In this document: piece by piece, positions 45,644 through 54,378 of the stretch | How positions within the stretch are numbered: position 1 is the first letter of the stretch | Layout: each line of letters opens with the position of its first letter | Origin: Nocardia sienata NBRC 100364 | GTDB lineage: Bacteria > Actinomycetota > Actinomycetes > Mycobacteriales > Mycobacteriaceae | DNA: 64,000 nt | Reading direction: 5' to 3' | Assembly (NCBI RefSeq): GCF_001613205.1 | Contig: NZ_BDBX01000029.1 | Coordinates: 62,001 to 126,000, forward strand | Translations under genes and position numbers: made by a program | The notes under the pieces: generated by a model | Database searches by the model: none | Told to the model about the DNA's origin: nothing | The model's input: the letters and a program-made list of their open reading frames with translations, nothing else

Positions 45644-46444
45644 CTATTCCGACCGGAGCGTGAGAATGCGCGGGCCGTCCTCGGTCACCGCGACGGTGTG
45701 CTCCCAGTGCGCCGCACGTGATCCGTCGGTGGTCACCACGGTCCAGTCGTCGTCGAGAACCTTGGTGTCGTGGGTGCCCAGGGTGAGCATCGGTTCGATG
45801 GCCAGAACCGAGCCGACCACCAGCCGCGGGCCCTTGCCCGGCTCGCCCTCGTTCGGCAGGAACGGGTCGAGATGCATCTCCCGTCCGATACCGTGCCCGC
45901 CGTAACCGTCGACGATGCCGTAGGAACGACCGTGCTCGACCTCCGCCGCGCGGGTCCCGAGCTCGATCGCATGCGAGACATCGGTGAGCCGATTGTCGGG
46001 GACCATGGCCGCGATACCGGCCACCATGGACTTCTCACACGCCTCGCTGAGCAGCCGGTCGGCCTCGATCAGATCGCCCACGCCGAACGTCCACGCGGAA
46101 TCACCGTGCCAGCCGTCCAGCACGGCACCGCAGTCGATGGACACCAGATCACCGGGAGCGAGCACCTCGTCTTCGGTGGGGATCCCGTGCACGACGCGAT
46201 CGTTCACCGAGGCGCAGATGGAGCCGGGAAAGCCGTGGTATCCCTTGAACGACGGCACCGCGCCGGCATCCCGGATCACCTGTTCGGCGATCCGGTCCAG
46301 TTCGAGCGTGGAGACCCCGGGCGCGGCGGCCGCGCGTACCGCGACCAGCGCGCGACCCACGACGGCGCCCGCCGCCGCCATGGCGTCGAGCTCACCGGCG
46401 GAGCGGAAGGGAACGACCTTCTTGTTCTTTCGACCGAAGACCAT
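45644..46444 (-). CDS. map: Methionine aminopeptidase, type I
   Basis: A 266-residue metallopeptidase. The five metal ligands are visible: two Asp in LVSIDCGAVLDGWHGDSAWTF, His in YGGHGIGREMHLDP, and Glu in AIEPMLTLG and WEHTVAVTEDGPRIL. It removes the initiator methionine from nascent proteins. It starts at ATG 46444 and follows adk with a 52-base gap, within the secY-adk-map operon. Confidence 0.97.
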   Translation of the reverse strand: MVFGRKNKKVVPFRSAGELDAMAAAGAVVGRALVAVRAAAAPGVSTLELDRIAEQVIRDAGAVPSFKGYHGFPGSICASVNDRVVHGIPTEDEVLAPGDLVSIDCGAVLDGWHGDSAWTFGVGDLIEADRLLSEACEKSMVAGIAAMVPDNRLTDVSHAIELGTRAAEVEHGRSYGIVDGYGGHGIGREMHLDPFLPNEGEPGKGPRLVVGSVLAIEPMLTLGTHDTKVLDDDWTVVTTDGSRAAHWEHTVAVTEDGPRILTLRSE

Positions 46445-46496
46445 ATCGGGTCAGCTCTCCATCGCCGAAGGATTACCGCCGCACCCGCGGCCCGGG

Positions 46497-47057
46497 CTAA
46501 CCGGTCGTGGCATTACGACCCAGTGCCTCCAGGGCCCGCGCGTTGACCTCGTCGACCTCGCCGACCCCGTCCACCGAGACGACCAGGCCGTCGTAGTAGT
46601 TCAGCAGCGGCTGGGTCTCGTCGCGGTAGATCCGCAGCCGGGTCCGGATGGTTTCCTCGTTGTCGTCGGAACGACCCCGGGCCAGCATCCGATCGACCAC
46701 CGTGTCCTCGGAGACCACGAAGCACAGCACCGCGTCCAGTTCGCTGCCCAGATCGTCGAGGATCTTGGCGAGCGCGTCGGCCTGGTCGACCGTGCGGGGG
46801 TAGCCGTCGAGCACGAACCCGCGCGCGGCGTCGGGCTCGGCCACCCGGGAGCGGACCATGCGGTTGGTGACATCGCTGGGCACGAGTTCGCCCGCGTCCA
46901 TATAGCGCTTGGCTTCGAGACCGAGCGGCGTCTGCTCACTGATGTTCGCGCGGAAGAGGTCACCTGTAGAGATATGTGGTACCCCCAGCTTTTCCGATAG
47001 CAGCACGGCTTGAGTGCCCTTGCCCGCTCCCGGCGGCCCGAGTAGTACAACTCTCAC
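46497..47057 (-). CDS. adk: Adenylate kinase
   Basis: A 186-residue nucleoside monophosphate kinase: P-loop GPPGAGKGTQAVLL, AMP-site FVLDGYPRTVDQADAL and LID region ARGRSDDNEETIRTRLRIYRDE. The LID is short, as in mycobacteria. Its ATG overlaps the secY stop (ATGA 47054-47057), so translation is coupled. It keeps ATP/ADP/AMP in balance. Confidence 0.97.
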   Translation of the reverse strand: MRVVLLGPPGAGKGTQAVLLSEKLGVPHISTGDLFRANISEQTPLGLEAKRYMDAGELVPSDVTNRMVRSRVAEPDAARGFVLDGYPRTVDQADALAKILDDLGSELDAVLCFVVSEDTVVDRMLARGRSDDNEETIRTRLRIYRDETQPLLNYYDGLVVSVDGVGEVDEVNARALEALGRNATTG

Positions 47058-48379
47058 TTGAGGAACCCTTCGTAATTGCGATTCATGAGTTGGCTTTCGA
47101 TCTGCTTCACGGTGTCCAGGCCGACGCTCACCATGATGAGCACGGCGGTGCCGCCGAACGGCAGATTCTGCGCCGCACCACCGGAACCACCCATATCGAG
47201 GAAGACGTTCGGCAGTACAGCGACAAGACCCAGATAGATGGAGCCGGGCAGGGTGATCCGGCTGAGCACGTAGGTCAGGTGATCGGCCGTCGGCTTACCC
47301 GGGCGGTAACCCGGGATGAAGCCGCCGAACTTCTTCATCTCGTCGGCGCGTTCCTCCGGGTTGAAGGTGATCGCGACGTAGAAGTAGGTGAAGAAGACGA
47401 TAAGGCCGAAGTAGATGGCGATGTACACCGGGTTGCCGGGATTGACCAGATACTTCTGGATCGCCTCCTGCCACCAGCTGGGATCGGTGGCCGAGGTCGA
47501 CCCGGTGAGCTGGGCGATCAGATTCGGCAGGTAGAGCAGCGAGGACGCGAAGATGACCGGGATGACACCGGCCTGGTTCACCTTCAGCGGGAGATAGGTC
47601 GAGGAGCCGCCGTACATCTTGCGGCCGACCACGCGCTTGGCGTACTGCACCGGAATCCGGCGCTGGCCCTGTTCGACGAAGATGACCGCGATGATGATGA
47701 GCAGCGCAGCCGCGCACACCAGGCCGAAGACCAGGCCGCCGCGGCTGTCCAGAATGGATTTGCCCTCGCTCGGGATCCGGGCGGCGATACCCGCGAAGAT
47801 CAGCAGCGACATACCGTTGCCGACGCCGCGTTCGGTGATCTGCTCACCGAACCACATCACCAGGGCGGCACCCGCGGTCATCACCAGAACGATGATGATC
47901 ATGCCGAAGATACTGGTATCGGCCAGGATGTCCTGCTGGCAGCCCTGCAACAGCTGCCCGCGCGCGGCCAGCGCCACCAGACCGGTGGCCTGCAGGATCG
48001 CGAGCGCGATCGACAGGTAGCGGGTGTACTGCGTCATCTTGGTCTGGCCGGCTTGGCCTTCCTTGCGCAGTTCCTCGAACCGCGGGATGACGACGGTCAG
48101 CAGCTGAACGATGATGCTCGCTGTGATGTAGGGCATGATGCCGATGGCGAACACCGACAACTGCAGCAGCGCACCACCGGAGAACAGGTTGATGAGCTGG
48201 TAGATACCGGCGGAGTCACCACCGGAGACCAGGTCGATACATTCCTGGACCGCCCTGTAGTCGACCCCGGGCGACGGTAGCGCGGCACCGAGGCGGTACA
48301 ACGCGACCAGCCCCAGCGTGAAGAGAATCTTCCGCCGCAAGTCCGTAGTCCGGAAGGCCGTAACGAAGGCGGAAAGCAC
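47054..48379 (-). CDS. secY: Protein translocase subunit SecY
   Basis: A 441-residue, ten-helix channel protein of the Sec translocon. Signatures are LGLVALYRLGAALPSPGVDYRAV near the N-terminus, FSGGALLQLSVFAIGIMPYITASIIVQLLTVVIP (plug and TM2), and FGGFIPGYRPGKPTADHLTYVLSRITLPG. It starts at GTG 48379 with CAGGAGGATCT upstream. The gene is 166 bases after rplO. Confidence 0.98.
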   Translation of the reverse strand: MLSAFVTAFRTTDLRRKILFTLGLVALYRLGAALPSPGVDYRAVQECIDLVSGGDSAGIYQLINLFSGGALLQLSVFAIGIMPYITASIIVQLLTVVIPRFEELRKEGQAGQTKMTQYTRYLSIALAILQATGLVALAARGQLLQGCQQDILADTSIFGMIIIVLVMTAGAALVMWFGEQITERGVGNGMSLLIFAGIAARIPSEGKSILDSRGGLVFGLVCAAALLIIIAVIFVEQGQRRIPVQYAKRVVGRKMYGGSSTYLPLKVNQAGVIPVIFASSLLYLPNLIAQLTGSTSATDPSWWQEAIQKYLVNPGNPVYIAIYFGLIVFFTYFYVAITFNPEERADEMKKFGGFIPGYRPGKPTADHLTYVLSRITLPGSIYLGLVAVLPNVFLDMGGSGGAAQNLPFGGTAVLIMVSVGLDTVKQIESQLMNRNYEGFLK

Positions 48380-48490
48380 AGATCCTCCTGGCGAACGACA
48401 TGGTCAGGCCATGGAATTTTCAGCGTGTCCCGGTCGGAAATCGCCGAACCCATGACGGGTCTTGGCAGACAACACTTGAACTCTAACAGT

Positions 48491-48522
48491 GGCGCCGGAC
48501 GAGCCTGCACTCGTCCGGCGCC
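48491..48522 (-). terminator. Perfect hairpin between rplO and secY
   Basis: A 13-bp perfect stem (arms 48491-48503 and 48510-48522, loop CCTGCA). Reading leftward it is followed by ACTGTTAGAG with few T residues, so it may attenuate rather than terminate. Confidence 0.6.
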
Positions 48523-48544
48523 CTGTCGTCGAAACCGGCGAACG

Positions 48545-48988
48545 TCAGCCCAGTTCGGTGGCGGTGCCACCGGCCGCGGTGATCTTCTCCTTGGCAGAGC
48601 CGGAGAACTTGTCCGCGCTGACCTGAACGGCGACGGAGATATCACCCTCGCCCAGCACCTTCACCAGCTGGTTCTTGCGCACAGCGCCCTTGGCGACCAG
48701 CTCGTCCTTGCCGACGGTCCCCCCTTCGGGGAACAGCTCGGCGATGGCACCCACGTTCACGACCTGGTACTCCACCCGGAACGGGTTGGTGAAGCCCTTC
48801 AGCTTCGGCAGCCGCATGTGGATGGGCATCTGCCCACCTTCGAACGCGGCCGGCACGTTCTTACGCGCCTTGGTGCCCTTGGTGCCGCGACCCGCGGTCT
48901 TACCCTTGGAACCCTCACCGCGACCGACGCGGGTCTTATCGGTCTTCGCGCCCGGAGCGGGCCGCAGATGATGCAGTTTGATGGTCAT
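48545..48988 (-). CDS. rplO: 50S ribosomal protein L15
   Basis: A 147-residue L15: MTIKLHHLRPAPGAKTDKTRVGRGEGSKGKTAGRGTKGTKARKNVPAAFEGGQMPIHMRLPKLKGF is the complete conserved N-terminal block. The start ATG 48988 is chosen because the upstream in-frame residues are not part of the family. It lies 1 base after rpmD. Confidence 0.97.
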   Translation of the reverse strand: MTIKLHHLRPAPGAKTDKTRVGRGEGSKGKTAGRGTKGTKARKNVPAAFEGGQMPIHMRLPKLKGFTNPFRVEYQVVNVGAIAELFPEGGTVGKDELVAKGAVRKNQLVKVLGEGDISVAVQVSADKFSGSAKEKITAAGGTATELG

Positions 48989-48989
48989 G

Positions 48990-49169
48990 TCAGACCTCCT
49001 CAACAGTTACGAGGTGGCGCACGACATTGATCAGACCGCGGTTCTGCGGGTTGTCCTCCCGGACAACCGACTTGCGAATACCCCGCAGACCCAGGGTCCG
49101 CAGGCTCTCGCGCTGATTCTGCTTGGCGCCGATCGAGCTCTTGATCTGGGTCACCTTGAGATCTGCCAT
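48990..49169 (-). CDS. rpmD: 50S ribosomal protein L30
   Basis: A 59-residue L30 read from ATG 49169: ADLKVTQIKSSIGAKQNQRESLRTLGLRGIRKSVVREDNPQNRGLINVVRHLVTVEEV. The length is normal for bacteria, and the neighbours rpsE and rplO are in standard order with a 1-base gap to each. Confidence 0.97.
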   Translation of the reverse strand: MADLKVTQIKSSIGAKQNQRESLRTLGLRGIRKSVVREDNPQNRGLINVVRHLVTVEEV

Positions 49170-49170
49170 A

Positions 49171-49818
49171 TCAGACTCCTTGTCCGGCACGAGCACGCAA
49201 CATGCCCGCGGGAGCGACGTCCTCGAGCGGCAGACCGCGGCGAGCCGCGACTTCTTCCGGCCGCTGCAGCTGCTTGAGCGCCGCGACGGTGGCGTGGACG
49301 ACGTTGATCGCGTTGTCGCTACCGAGCGACTTGGCCAGGATGTCATGGATGCCCGCGCATTCCAGCACGGCACGCGCGGCACCACCGGCGATCACACCGG
49401 TACCCGGGGAGGCCGGGCGCAGCATGACCACACCGGCCGCCGCTTCGCCCTGCACCGGGTGGGTGATGGTGGAGCCGATCATCGGGACGCGGAAGAAGCC
49501 CTTGCGCGCTTCCTCGACACCCTTCTGGATGGCCGCGGGAACTTCCTTGGCCTTGCCGTAGCCGACACCGACCAGGCCGTTGCCGTCACCCACGATGACC
49601 AGTGCGGTGAAGCTGAAGCGCCGACCACCCTTGACCACCTTGGAGACGCGGTTGATGGCTACGACGCGCTCGAGCTGGTTCTTCTCGGCGGGGTCGTTAC
49701 GACGGTCGCCACCGCCACGGCGGTCGCCGCCACGGCGGTCGCCGCGACCCCCGTCGGGGGCATTGGAGTTCTGTCCGGCGGGTCCGTTTCCGCCGTCACG
49801 CCGCTGACGTCCCGGCAT
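49171..49818 (-). CDS. rpsE: 30S ribosomal protein S5
   Basis: A 215-residue S5. The core VVAINRVSKVVKGGRRFSFTALVIVGDGNGLVGVGYGKAKEVPAAIQKGVEEARK and LRPASPGTGVIAGGAARAVLECAGIHDILAKSLGSDNAINVVHAT is clear. An N-terminal 45-residue Arg/Gly/Asp-rich extension (RRDGGNGPAGQNSN, then repeated DRRGG) is longer than in E. coli. It starts at ATG 49818. Confidence 0.97.
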   Translation of the reverse strand: MPGRQRRDGGNGPAGQNSNAPDGGRGDRRGGDRRGGGDRRNDPAEKNQLERVVAINRVSKVVKGGRRFSFTALVIVGDGNGLVGVGYGKAKEVPAAIQKGVEEARKGFFRVPMIGSTITHPVQGEAAAGVVMLRPASPGTGVIAGGAARAVLECAGIHDILAKSLGSDNAINVVHATVAALKQLQRPEEVAARRGLPLEDVAPAGMLRARAGQGV

Positions 49819-49864
49819 CAGACGTTCCTTCCGTTCACACAGGTATGTGCAGTCATGTTGGTCA

Positions 49865-50272
49865 TCAGAACTTCAACCCGCCTTCCCGAGCGGCATCGGC
49901 GAGCGCCGCGATCCGGCCGTGGTAGTCGTGGCCACCGCGGTCGAACACCACGGCCTCCACACCGGCGGCCTTGGCGCGCTCGGCGATCAGTTCGCCGACC
50001 TTCTTGCCCTTGGCGGTCTTGTCGCCTTCCAGCGCCCGCACGTCGGCCTCGATGGTCGACGCCGAAGCGAGGGTGCGACCGGCGGAGTCGTCGACGAGCT
50101 GTACGTGCAGGTGCCGCGAGGAGCGGTGCACGATCAGCCGCGGACGCGCGGTGGTGCCCTCGATCTTCTTGCGCAGGCGGAAGTGGCGACGCGTCTTGGA
50201 CAGCCGCCGGCGAGTGGAAGCATCCTTGCCCAGCGGAATGCGCTTGGCCTTCTGATTCTCGGTTTGCGCCAT
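49865..50272 (-). CDS. rplR: 50S ribosomal protein L18
   Basis: A 135-residue 5S-rRNA-binding protein: GKDASTRRRLSKTRRHFRLRKKIEGTTARPRLIVHRSSRHLHVQLVDDSAGRTLASASTIEAD and KAKAAGVEAVVFDRGGHDYHGRIAALADAAREGGLKF. I chose ATG 50272; an in-frame GTG at 50278 would overlap the rplF stop (GTGA) and is an alternative two residues longer. Confidence 0.95.
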   Translation of the reverse strand: MAQTENQKAKRIPLGKDASTRRRLSKTRRHFRLRKKIEGTTARPRLIVHRSSRHLHVQLVDDSAGRTLASASTIEADVRALEGDKTAKGKKVGELIAERAKAAGVEAVVFDRGGHDYHGRIAALADAAREGGLKF

Positions 50273-50274
50273 GA

Positions 50275-50811
50275 TCACTTACCCGTCTTTCCGACCTTGC
50301 GGCGAACGACCTCACCGGCGTAGCGGATGCCCTTGCCCTTGTACGGGTCGGGCTTGCGCAGTCCGTGGATGACCGCCGAAATCTGGCCGACCTTCTGCTT
50401 GTCGATCCCGGATACGGAGAACTTGGTGGGCGATTCCACCGCGAAGGTGATGCCCTCGGGCGCCTCGATCGGCACCGGGTGACTGTAGCCGAGGGCGAAC
50501 TCGAGGTTGCTGCCCTTCTGCTGCACGCGGTAGCCGACGCCGAAGATTTCCATCTTCTTCTCGTAGCCCTGGGTGACACCGGTGACCATATTGGCGATCA
50601 GGGTCCGGGTCAGGCCGTGCAGCGAGCGGCTGCGACGTTCGTCGTCCGGGCGGGAGACCACCAGGCGGCCGTCTTCCTGCGCGACACTGATCGGCTCGGC
50701 GATGGTCAGCGACAGCTGGCCCTTGGGGCCCTTCACCGCGACGTCCTGGCCGTTGATGGTCACTTCCACGCCCGCGGGAACCGCGACGGGATCTTTACCG
50801 ATACGCGACAT
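50275..50811 (-). CDS. rplF: 50S ribosomal protein L6
   Basis: A 178-residue L6 beginning MSRIGKDPVAVPAGVEVTINGQDVAVKGPKGQLSL and ending DPYKGKGIRYAGEVVRRKVGKTGK, the family's C-terminal signature. It binds 23S rRNA near the factor-binding site. Its neighbours are rpsH and rplR in the spc order. Confidence 0.97.
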   Translation of the reverse strand: MSRIGKDPVAVPAGVEVTINGQDVAVKGPKGQLSLTIAEPISVAQEDGRLVVSRPDDERRSRSLHGLTRTLIANMVTGVTQGYEKKMEIFGVGYRVQQKGSNLEFALGYSHPVPIEAPEGITFAVESPTKFSVSGIDKQKVGQISAVIHGLRKPDPYKGKGIRYAGEVVRRKVGKTGK

Positions 50812-50826
50812 TGTCCGTACCTCCCC

Positions 50827-51225
50827 TTACCAGACGTAGGCGAGGACTTCCCCGCCCACTCCCTGCTTGGCCGCCTGGCGGTCGGTGAGCAGGCCGGTCG
50901 ACGTGGAGATGATCGCCACGCCGAGGCCGCCCAGGACCTTGGGCAGGTTGGTGGATTTCGCGTACACGCGCAGACCCGGCTTCGATACGCGGCGCAGACC
51001 CTGCAGGCTGCGCTCGCGGCTGGGGCCGTACTTGAGGTCGACGACGAGGTTCTTACCCACGGTCGCGTCCTCGGTGCGGTAATCGGCGATGTAACCCTCG
51101 CGCTTCAGGATCTCGGCGATATTCGCCTTGAGCTTCGAATGCGGAGCCTTCACCTGATCGTGGTACGCCGAATTGGCGTTGCGCAGACGAGTCAGAAAGT
51201 CTGCGATCGGATCGGTCATGGTCAT
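50827..51225 (-). CDS. rpsH: 30S ribosomal protein S8
   Basis: A 132-residue S8 read from ATG 51225 (MTMTDPIADFLTRLRNANSAYHDQVKAPHSKLKANIAEILKREGYI) to GVGGEVLAYVW, the full family length. It binds 16S rRNA helix 21. Normally rplE and rpsN precede it; here the preceding bases contain no ribosomal gene, so this is the first gene of the local spc-type cluster. Confidence 0.97.
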   Translation of the reverse strand: MTMTDPIADFLTRLRNANSAYHDQVKAPHSKLKANIAEILKREGYIADYRTEDATVGKNLVVDLKYGPSRERSLQGLRRVSKPGLRVYAKSTNLPKVLGGLGVAIISTSTGLLTDRQAAKQGVGGEVLAYVW

Positions 51226-51540
51226 GGTTCGACCTCGACACCTTTCTCGCTGCGGTTCCCATACAACACCCACGCCAGTGGGCGTGGGCCGTGGGCCTAC
51301 AGCAATTCGGCTGGTCCGGACGGCAGTCGCCGCCGGATGAGTTCGTATCGCCCGGGCAGCCGCGTCGGGCCGCCCACGGGCACAAAGGTGCCCTGGCAAC
51401 CGGTCTAGTGTAGGAGCTGACTCGAGCAGGACAAAATCAGGGCCCCGGAACAATGCCCCGACCAGGCAATCCGGCCGCTGCGACGGAGAAAGGGAACTTC
51501 GAGGACCGGCACTCGGAGCACATCCGGCGGTAACGAAGCA
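51226..51540. other. Upstream region of rpsH, no gene seen
   Basis: No remnant of rplE or rpsN was recognised. The stretch probably holds the promoter for the leftward rpsH-to-map operon, and its right end is the terminator of the MFS gene. CACGCCAGTGGGCGTGG (about 51270-51286) forms a small hairpin in the leader. Confidence 0.5.
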
Positions 51541-51576
51541 ACCAGGGCCCCGGAGCAGTTGTTCCGGGGCCCTGGT
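51541..51576 (-). terminator. Hairpin terminator after the MFS-Ig fusion gene
   Basis: A perfect 14-bp stem (ACCAGGGCCCCGGA at 51541-51554 with TCCGGGGCCCTGGT at 51563-51576) lies 19 bases beyond the stop of the leftward transporter gene. The minus-strand tail TGCTTCGTT is weakly T-rich. Confidence 0.75.
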
Positions 51577-51595
51577 TCTGCTTGCGTACCGAAGC

Positions 51596-54094
51596 TCACC
51601 AGGAGCTCTTGTGCACCTCCGGCAGTTCGCCGAACTGCCCGGATTCCATATCGCCGGATGCGGCCGGCTCGGACAGCGGCTCGGCGCGCAGGTCCATATC
51701 GAGACCGTCCACATCGTGCTCGCCGATGTGCACCTGGGCCGTGGACGGCGCGTATCCGGTCGCCACGACCGTGTAGGTGCCCTCGTCCAGGTTCCCGAAT
51801 GTATAGGCCCCGTCCGCGTCCGTGGCCACGGTCTCGATCACATTGCCGAGGGAATCGGTCAGGGTGACCCGGGCCTGCGCCAGCGGCCGGCCGCCGCCGC
51901 GCACCACGCCCGCCACCCGCACACCCGGGCGCAGCAGCACCTCGAGCAGGGCGGTGTCCCGGCTGCTCACCCGCGCCGACACCGCAGTCGGGTGGTAACC
52001 GAACGCGCTCACCGCCACGGTGAACTCGCCTTCGGGCAGGCCCGCGAGGTCGAATCCGCCGGTGGCGTCGGATTCCGCGGCCGCCAGCACCTCACCGCGC
52101 ATATCCAGGGCGGTGACGGTGGCACCGGACACCGGGGCGCCGTCGCCGGTGCGCGCGACCGTGCCGGTGAGGCCGGCCAGCGTGGTGAGGGTGACGTCGT
52201 AGGAAACCGGGTTGCTACCCAGGATCGCGGTGGACGCGTCGGGGCGGCGGCCCTCGGCCGAGGCGATCAACACATACGTACCGGGGGCCGGAGCCGCGAT
52301 CTCGTAGAAACCGTCCTGCCCGGACAGGGCCCGGCCCAGCTGCCGGCCCGAGGGCGAGATCAGGGTGAGGGTCGCGCCGATCACGACGACACCCCGTGCG
52401 TCGTACACCCGGCCGAACAGGATGGAGCCACTTCCGCTCGGCTGCGGCGCAGTTCCGGCCGAGGCGTTCGTGTCGGTTTCCGCGGCGGCGAAGGTCTCCG
52501 GTTCAGGTGCCGCGTGCCGCGGGGCCGCGGTGGGCACCGAACCGTTGGTCTCGGTCCGGTCCGCTTCGGCATCGTCGACGACCCGCTCGGCTTCCACCGA
52601 GAGACCGGCCGGAGCCGCGGGTACTGCCTGGGCCATCGCGTGCACGGTTTCGGGCTTCTCGGTTTCGGGCCGGGCACCCGCGACCGCGGCCGCCGCGGCG
52701 CGTTTGGCGGTCGGGATGGTCAATGCGATGACCGCGGCCGCCGCGGCGACACCGCAACCGATCAGGATGCCGACCTTGAAACCGTTCTCGGTGGGCACCG
52801 AGATCCCACCGGCGAAGGTGGTGCTCATCTCGGCCAGCACCGCGCCGATGGCGGCCGAGGCCACCGAGGTGCCGATCGAACGCATGAGGGTGTTGAAGCT
52901 GTTGGCGGCCGAGGTCTCGGTGATCGGCACCGCGCTCATGATCAGGGCGGGCATGGCGCCGTAGGCGAAGCCCACGCCCAGGCTGATGATGATCGCGCCG
53001 ACCATCAGACCCCAGGGCTCGCCCATGAGCGGCACCGAGGCGCCGTAACCGGCCGCGATGATGATCGCCCCGAGGATGAGCGTCACCTTGGGCCCGGCCA
53101 GCGCGGACAGTTTCGCGCTGAGCGGCGAGGACAGCATCATCATCAGGCCGCCCGGCGCCATCCACAGACCCATGGCGACCATCGACTGGCCCAGGCCGTA
53201 GCCGGTGGCCTCCGGCAGCTGCAGCAGCTGCGGGAAGATCAGCGCCTGCGCGAACATCGACATACCGATGACGATCGACGCGGCGTTGGTCAGCAGGACC
53301 CTGGGACGGGCGGTGACGCGCAGATCGACCAGCGGATCACGCGAGCGCAGCTCCCACGCGCCCCAGAGCAACAGCACGACCACGGCGGCGACGAACAGGG
53401 AGATCGTCGTGACACTGGTCCAGCCCCAGCTCGCGCCCTTCGACACGGCCAGCAGCAGGCAGACCAGGGCAGCTCCCAGACCGAGTGCGCCCAGCACGTC
53501 GAACCGGCCGCGTTCGGCCCGCGGCGGTGTCGACGGCACCACCGCGAAGATCAACACACCGGCCACCGCCGCCAGCGCGGCGACGCCCCAGAACAGGTAT
53601 CGCCAGCTGCTGTATTCCACGACCGCCGCGGCCAGCGGAAGCCCGAGCGCGCCACCGACGCCGAGCGAAGAACTGATCAGCGCGATACCCGAGCCGAGCT
53701 TGGCGGGCGGCAGCAGATCACGCAGGGCGGCGATACCGACGGGAATCAGGCCCACACCCATTCCCTGCAGACCACGGCCGATCAGCATGGGCCACAGCGA
53801 AGAGGACACCGCACAGATCACCGAGCCGATGACGAGGGGGACCACCGATCCCACCAGCACGGGCCGCTTACCGAGCAGATCACCGAGCCGGCCCGCGACC
53901 GGAGTCGTCACCGCGCTGGCCAGCAGGCTCGCGGTCACCACCCAGGTGGCGTTCGAGGGTTCGGTGTCCAGGATCTCCGGTAGCTGCCCGAGCAACGGCA
54001 TCACCAGGGTCTGCGTCAACGACGCCACGATCCCGGCGTATGCGAGCACCGCCAGTACCGCCGCGGGGCGGACGACGGTTTCGGGTTTGGTCAC
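51596..54094 (-). CDS. MFS transporter (DHA2 type) fused to Ig-like carboxypeptidase-regulatory repeats
   Basis: An 832-residue protein. Residues 1-465 form a 14-helix drug/H+ antiporter with AGRLGDLLGKRPVLVGSV and an LGVGGALGLPLAAAVVEYSSWRYLFW motif. After a Pro/Ala/Glu-rich linker, residues 560-800 contain three beta-sandwich repeats of the carboxypeptidase-regulatory-like type (GRVYDARGVVVIGATLTLISPSG, GTVARTGDGAPVSGATVTALD, GVVRGGGRPLAQARVTLTD), each with a DGFYEI / GGFDLA / GAYTFG turn. It starts at GTG 54094 after AGGAG. It ends in the hexapeptide VHKSSW. Confidence 0.9.
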   Translation of the reverse strand: MTKPETVVRPAAVLAVLAYAGIVASLTQTLVMPLLGQLPEILDTEPSNATWVVTASLLASAVTTPVAGRLGDLLGKRPVLVGSVVPLVIGSVICAVSSSLWPMLIGRGLQGMGVGLIPVGIAALRDLLPPAKLGSGIALISSSLGVGGALGLPLAAAVVEYSSWRYLFWGVAALAAVAGVLIFAVVPSTPPRAERGRFDVLGALGLGAALVCLLLAVSKGASWGWTSVTTISLFVAAVVVLLLWGAWELRSRDPLVDLRVTARPRVLLTNAASIVIGMSMFAQALIFPQLLQLPEATGYGLGQSMVAMGLWMAPGGLMMMLSSPLSAKLSALAGPKVTLILGAIIIAAGYGASVPLMGEPWGLMVGAIIISLGVGFAYGAMPALIMSAVPITETSAANSFNTLMRSIGTSVASAAIGAVLAEMSTTFAGGISVPTENGFKVGILIGCGVAAAAAVIALTIPTAKRAAAAAVAGARPETEKPETVHAMAQAVPAAPAGLSVEAERVVDDAEADRTETNGSVPTAAPRHAAPEPETFAAAETDTNASAGTAPQPSGSGSILFGRVYDARGVVVIGATLTLISPSGRQLGRALSGQDGFYEIAAPAPGTYVLIASAEGRRPDASTAILGSNPVSYDVTLTTLAGLTGTVARTGDGAPVSGATVTALDMRGEVLAAAESDATGGFDLAGLPEGEFTVAVSAFGYHPTAVSARVSSRDTALLEVLLRPGVRVAGVVRGGGRPLAQARVTLTDSLGNVIETVATDADGAYTFGNLDEGTYTVVATGYAPSTAQVHIGEHDVDGLDMDLRAEPLSEPAASGDMESGQFGELPEVHKSSW

Positions 54095-54126
54095 GAGCGT
54101 GCTCCTCGATATTCGAAAGTCAGCCG

Positions 54127-54158
54127 ATGTGCATAGTACACATAACATGCATGATGCA
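54127..54158. promoter_or_regulatory. AT-rich dyads upstream of the MFS-Ig gene
   Basis: ATGTG...CACAT (54127-54143) and the perfect palindrome TGCATGATGCA (54148-54158) lie 33-64 bases upstream of the leftward GTG start in an AT-rich pocket. They are candidate operator or promoter elements for an efflux regulator. Confidence 0.45.
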
Positions 54159-54378
54159 ATCTAACCAATTCGCCGGTGCACTATTTCGCGCCGCCGCGGC
54201 CACACCGACGGCAACCGGCGACCCTCGGTCAGGATCCGGATAGCTGTTGCGCACTGCGCGTAGCGGCAGGCACCGGCCGGTGCGGCAGCGAGATGCGAGT
54301 GTCACCGACCGGGCTCGCCGGGCGACGTTCCAGCGCCGTGAACGCGCTGATCGCCCTGATACTGCACCATTGGGATCC

